Position numbers and translations under genes: made by a program. A stretch of DNA of 64,000 nucleotides from Rhabdonatronobacter sediminivivens (GTDB lineage Bacteria > Pseudomonadota > Alphaproteobacteria > Rhodobacterales > Rhodobacteraceae): contig NZ_JACBXS010000006.1 in NCBI RefSeq assembly GCF_013415485.1, forward strand, positions 62,001 to 126,000. The letters are read 5' to 3'. The notes below the pieces were generated by a model. The model saw nothing but the letters and a program-made list of their open reading frames with translations, had not been told where the DNA came from and did not search any database. Of this stretch, positions 62,348-64,000 are shown one piece after another (the stretch's first letter is position 1; every line of letters begins with the position of its first letter).

Positions 62348-63421
62348 TCAGTTGGGGACTTCGCCGGTCATGCCCTCGACATAGAAATCCATGGTCAGCA
62401 GGTCGCCGTCGGGGGCGGTTTCGCCCTCGGCCAGCCATGCGCTGCCGTCCTGGCGGTTGATCGGGCCGGTGAAGGGATGATACTCGCCCGCCGAGATGGC
62501 TGCGATCATCTCTTCGGCCTCGGCGCGGATGTCTTCGGGGATGGCGTCATTCATCGGCGCGAAGCCGACCATGCCATCGACGATCCCGTGCCAGATATCG
62601 CCCGCTTCCCAGGTGCCGTCCATCACCGCCTGCACGCGGTCGATGTAATAGGGATCCCAGACATCGAGGATTGCGGTCAGATGCGATTCCGGGGCGAAGG
62701 CGGTCATGTCCGAAGCCTGGCCGAAGGCAAAGATGCCCTGATCCTGCGCCACGGTGACGGGGGCGGTCGAATCGGTGTGCTGCATCAGGATGTCTGCACC
62801 CTGTTCGATCAGCGCCTCGGCCGCCGCCGCCTCCTGTGCCGGATCATACCAGCTGTAGACCCAGACCACGCGGAACTCCACATCCGGGTTGACCGCCTTG
62901 GCGTGCAGATAGGCCGAGTTGATGCCCATGATCACCTCGGGGATGGGAAATGAGGCGATGTAGCCGATGGTGTTGGTCTCGGTCATCTTGCCGGCGATAT
63001 GGCCGATCACGGCGCGGCCTTCGTAGAAGCGCGCATTGTAGAGACTGACGTTGTCGGCCTCCTGAATGTAGCCGGTGGCGTGTTCGAAGGCCACATCAGG
63101 GAAGCGGGCGGCCACATTGTTCACATCCGGACCATAGCCGAAGGAGGTGGCGAAGATGATATCCGTGCCCGACAGCGCCATCTGGGTCATGATGCGTTCA
63201 GCATCGGGGCCGTAGTTGACGTTCTCCACATAGGAGGTTTCGACGGCATCGCCGAAATGCTCTTCCAGCGCCTCGCGCGCCTGGTCATGGGTGAAGGTCC
63301 AGCCGTGATCGCCCACGGGGCCGATATAGATGAAGCCGGCCTTGGTGGGGTCATCGGCCATGGCCGGGAAGGCAAGGCCGGCGACAACGGCGGCCGAGGC
63401 AAGTAGATGTCTACGTTTCAT
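62348..63421 (-). CDS. BMP-family ABC transporter substrate-binding protein
   Basis: This 357-residue exported protein has a signal peptide (about 1-22, ending AMADDP). It matches the BMP (basic membrane protein/Med) family: KAGFIYIGPVGDHGWTFTHDQAREALEEHFG, DIIFATSFGYGPDVNNVAARFPDV, IGYIASFPIPEVIMGINSAYLHAKAVNPDV, and VWVYSWYDPAQEAAAAEALIEQGADILMQHTDS. Such proteins bind nucleosides or related ligands. A permease gene lies upstream on the same strand. The ligand is inferred. Confidence 0.9.
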   Translation of the reverse strand: MKRRHLLASAAVVAGLAFPAMADDPTKAGFIYIGPVGDHGWTFTHDQAREALEEHFGDAVETSYVENVNYGPDAERIMTQMALSGTDIIFATSFGYGPDVNNVAARFPDVAFEHATGYIQEADNVSLYNARFYEGRAVIGHIAGKMTETNTIGYIASFPIPEVIMGINSAYLHAKAVNPDVEFRVVWVYSWYDPAQEAAAAEALIEQGADILMQHTDSTAPVTVAQDQGIFAFGQASDMTAFAPESHLTAILDVWDPYYIDRVQAVMDGTWEAGDIWHGIVDGMVGFAPMNDAIPEDIRAEAEEMIAAISAGEYHPFTGPINRQDGSAWLAEGETAPDGDLLTMDFYVEGMTGEVPN

Positions 63422-63466
63422 GGAAGACTCCCTGTTGTGGTTGGTTTGAAACGGTTCGGCAAAGGG

Positions 63467-64000
63467 TCAGCCCGAGGCAAAGAACGGGCGGTTGAGCGAG
63501 CCGGGTGCCGCCAGCGAGGCGCGCGCGCGCCCCGAGGACATGATGACCAGCACCAGGATCGTTATCAGATACGGCGACATGGCCAAGTATTCGACCGGAA
63601 TCCGCACGCCGACAACCTGCAGTGTCAGTTGCAGGACAAGAATTCCGCCGAAAAGATAGGCACCCAGCACCACGCGCCAGGGCCGCCAGGAGGCAAAGAC
63701 CACCAGCGCCAGCGCGATCCAGCCTGCGCCTGCGGTCATGCCTTCGGTCCATTGCGGCACCCGGATCAGGCTGAGATACGCGCCCCCCAGCCCCGCGCAG
63801 GCGCCGCCAAAGGCGATGGCGAGGATGCGCACCCGGCGCACCCGGTAGCCCAGCGCATGGGCTGCATCGTGGTTTTCGCCCACCGCGCGCAGGATCAGCC
63901 CGGCACGGGTGTATTTCAGGAAATACCAGACGGCCCCCACCAGCGCGAGGCTGAGATACACCATGTAGTCATGACTGAAGACCGCGCGGCCCAGGAACGG
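63467..64000 (-). CDS. ABC transporter permease (nucleoside-type, N-terminus cut by window edge)
   Basis: The frame is open from the window edge to a stop at 63467; 177 residues are visible. It shows about five TM helices and the branched-chain/nucleoside permease signature LKYTRAGLILRAVGENHDAAHALGYRVRRVRILAIAFGGACAGLGGAYLSL (EAA-type loop). It lies just upstream of the BMP-family receptor gene, so both belong to one uptake operon whose other parts are outside the window. Confidence 0.88.
   Translation of the reverse strand, partial: PFLGRAVFSHDYMVYLSLALVGAVWYFLKYTRAGLILRAVGENHDAAHALGYRVRRVRILAIAFGGACAGLGGAYLSLIRVPQWTEGMTAGAGWIALALVVFASWRPWRVVLGAYLFGGILVLQLTLQVVGVRIPVEYLAMSPYLITILVLVIMSSGRARASLAAPGSLNRPFFASG

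Overview
The window is high-GC alphaproteobacterial chromosome, most likely from a member of the Rhodobacteraceae (Rhodobacter/Roseobacter group). The grounds are a 407-residue 5-aminolevulinate synthase of the C4 pathway behind an FnrL-type box, a GAAC-N7-GAAC LexA box, a DUF1127 'CuckooORF' followed by CCUCCUCCC hairpin RNAs, GANTC (CcrM) sites, and gene families typical of this group (YtoQ, a PopZ-like protein, twin-transmembrane protein, IalB-like protein). The genus cannot be decided from the sequence. No rRNA, tRNA, transposase, prophage or CRISPR array was seen. Coding density is high and genes often overlap by 1-4 bases (ATGA or TGATG).

Layout. 1-3.4 kb: cobalamin adenosyltransferase (cut by the window edge), twin-TM protein, a tiny ORF with a very long Shine-Dalgarno match, queuosine-precursor transporter, MscL and a sigma-54 response regulator. 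3.7-14.8 kb: propionyl-CoA synthetase divergent from an SDR across repeated TTTGCAAA sites, then PopZ-like, TolC, isoaspartyl methyltransferase, YtoQ, asparaginase, IalB-like, RlmN and a D-amino-acid dehydrogenase-like oxidase. 14.7-18.2 kb: a zinc-uptake regulon, zur-znuC-znuB divergent from znuA, whose product has a 150-residue histidine repeat. 18.3-31.5 kb: housekeeping (IspH, GST, RNase HI, TRIC channel, orphan FliG, AmtB-GlnK, PBP1A, TrhO, PncA-PncB, SufE). 31.6-36.1 kb: an orphan ImuA under a textbook SOS promoter, aldo/keto reductase, lipoprotein, HAD phosphatase and an RlmL-like methyltransferase. 36.2-41.7 kb: an accessory glycan-modification block (GT2 glycosyltransferase, unknown protein, sulfotransferase, GT32-like glycosyltransferase). 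41.7-50.7 kb: ScpA-ScpB, IspG, a RodZ-like HTH protein, HemA, an M20 peptidase and the rpsF-rpsR-rplI operon. 50.85-51.5 kb: the DUF1127 gene with eight CCUCCUCCC-loop hairpins arranged as four pairs. 51.7-60 kb: Mrp/ApbC and the start of the division/cell-wall cluster (mraZ-rsmH-ftsL-ftsI-murE-mraY), which lacks murF and stops after mraY. 60-64 kb: an AhpD-like protein behind a perfect FNR box, a methyltransferase and FAD oxidase pair, and a BMP-family ABC uptake system running off the edge.

The most informative non-coding structures are the hairpin array at 50876-51273 (a CcsR/cuckoo-type sRNA locus), the apparently leaderless LexA-controlled imuA promoter, the CcrM-site cluster upstream of mraZ, the extended anti-Shine-Dalgarno match at about 752-766, and two families of palindromic extragenic repeats. 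Function calls come from recognising protein motifs by eye; no database search was run.
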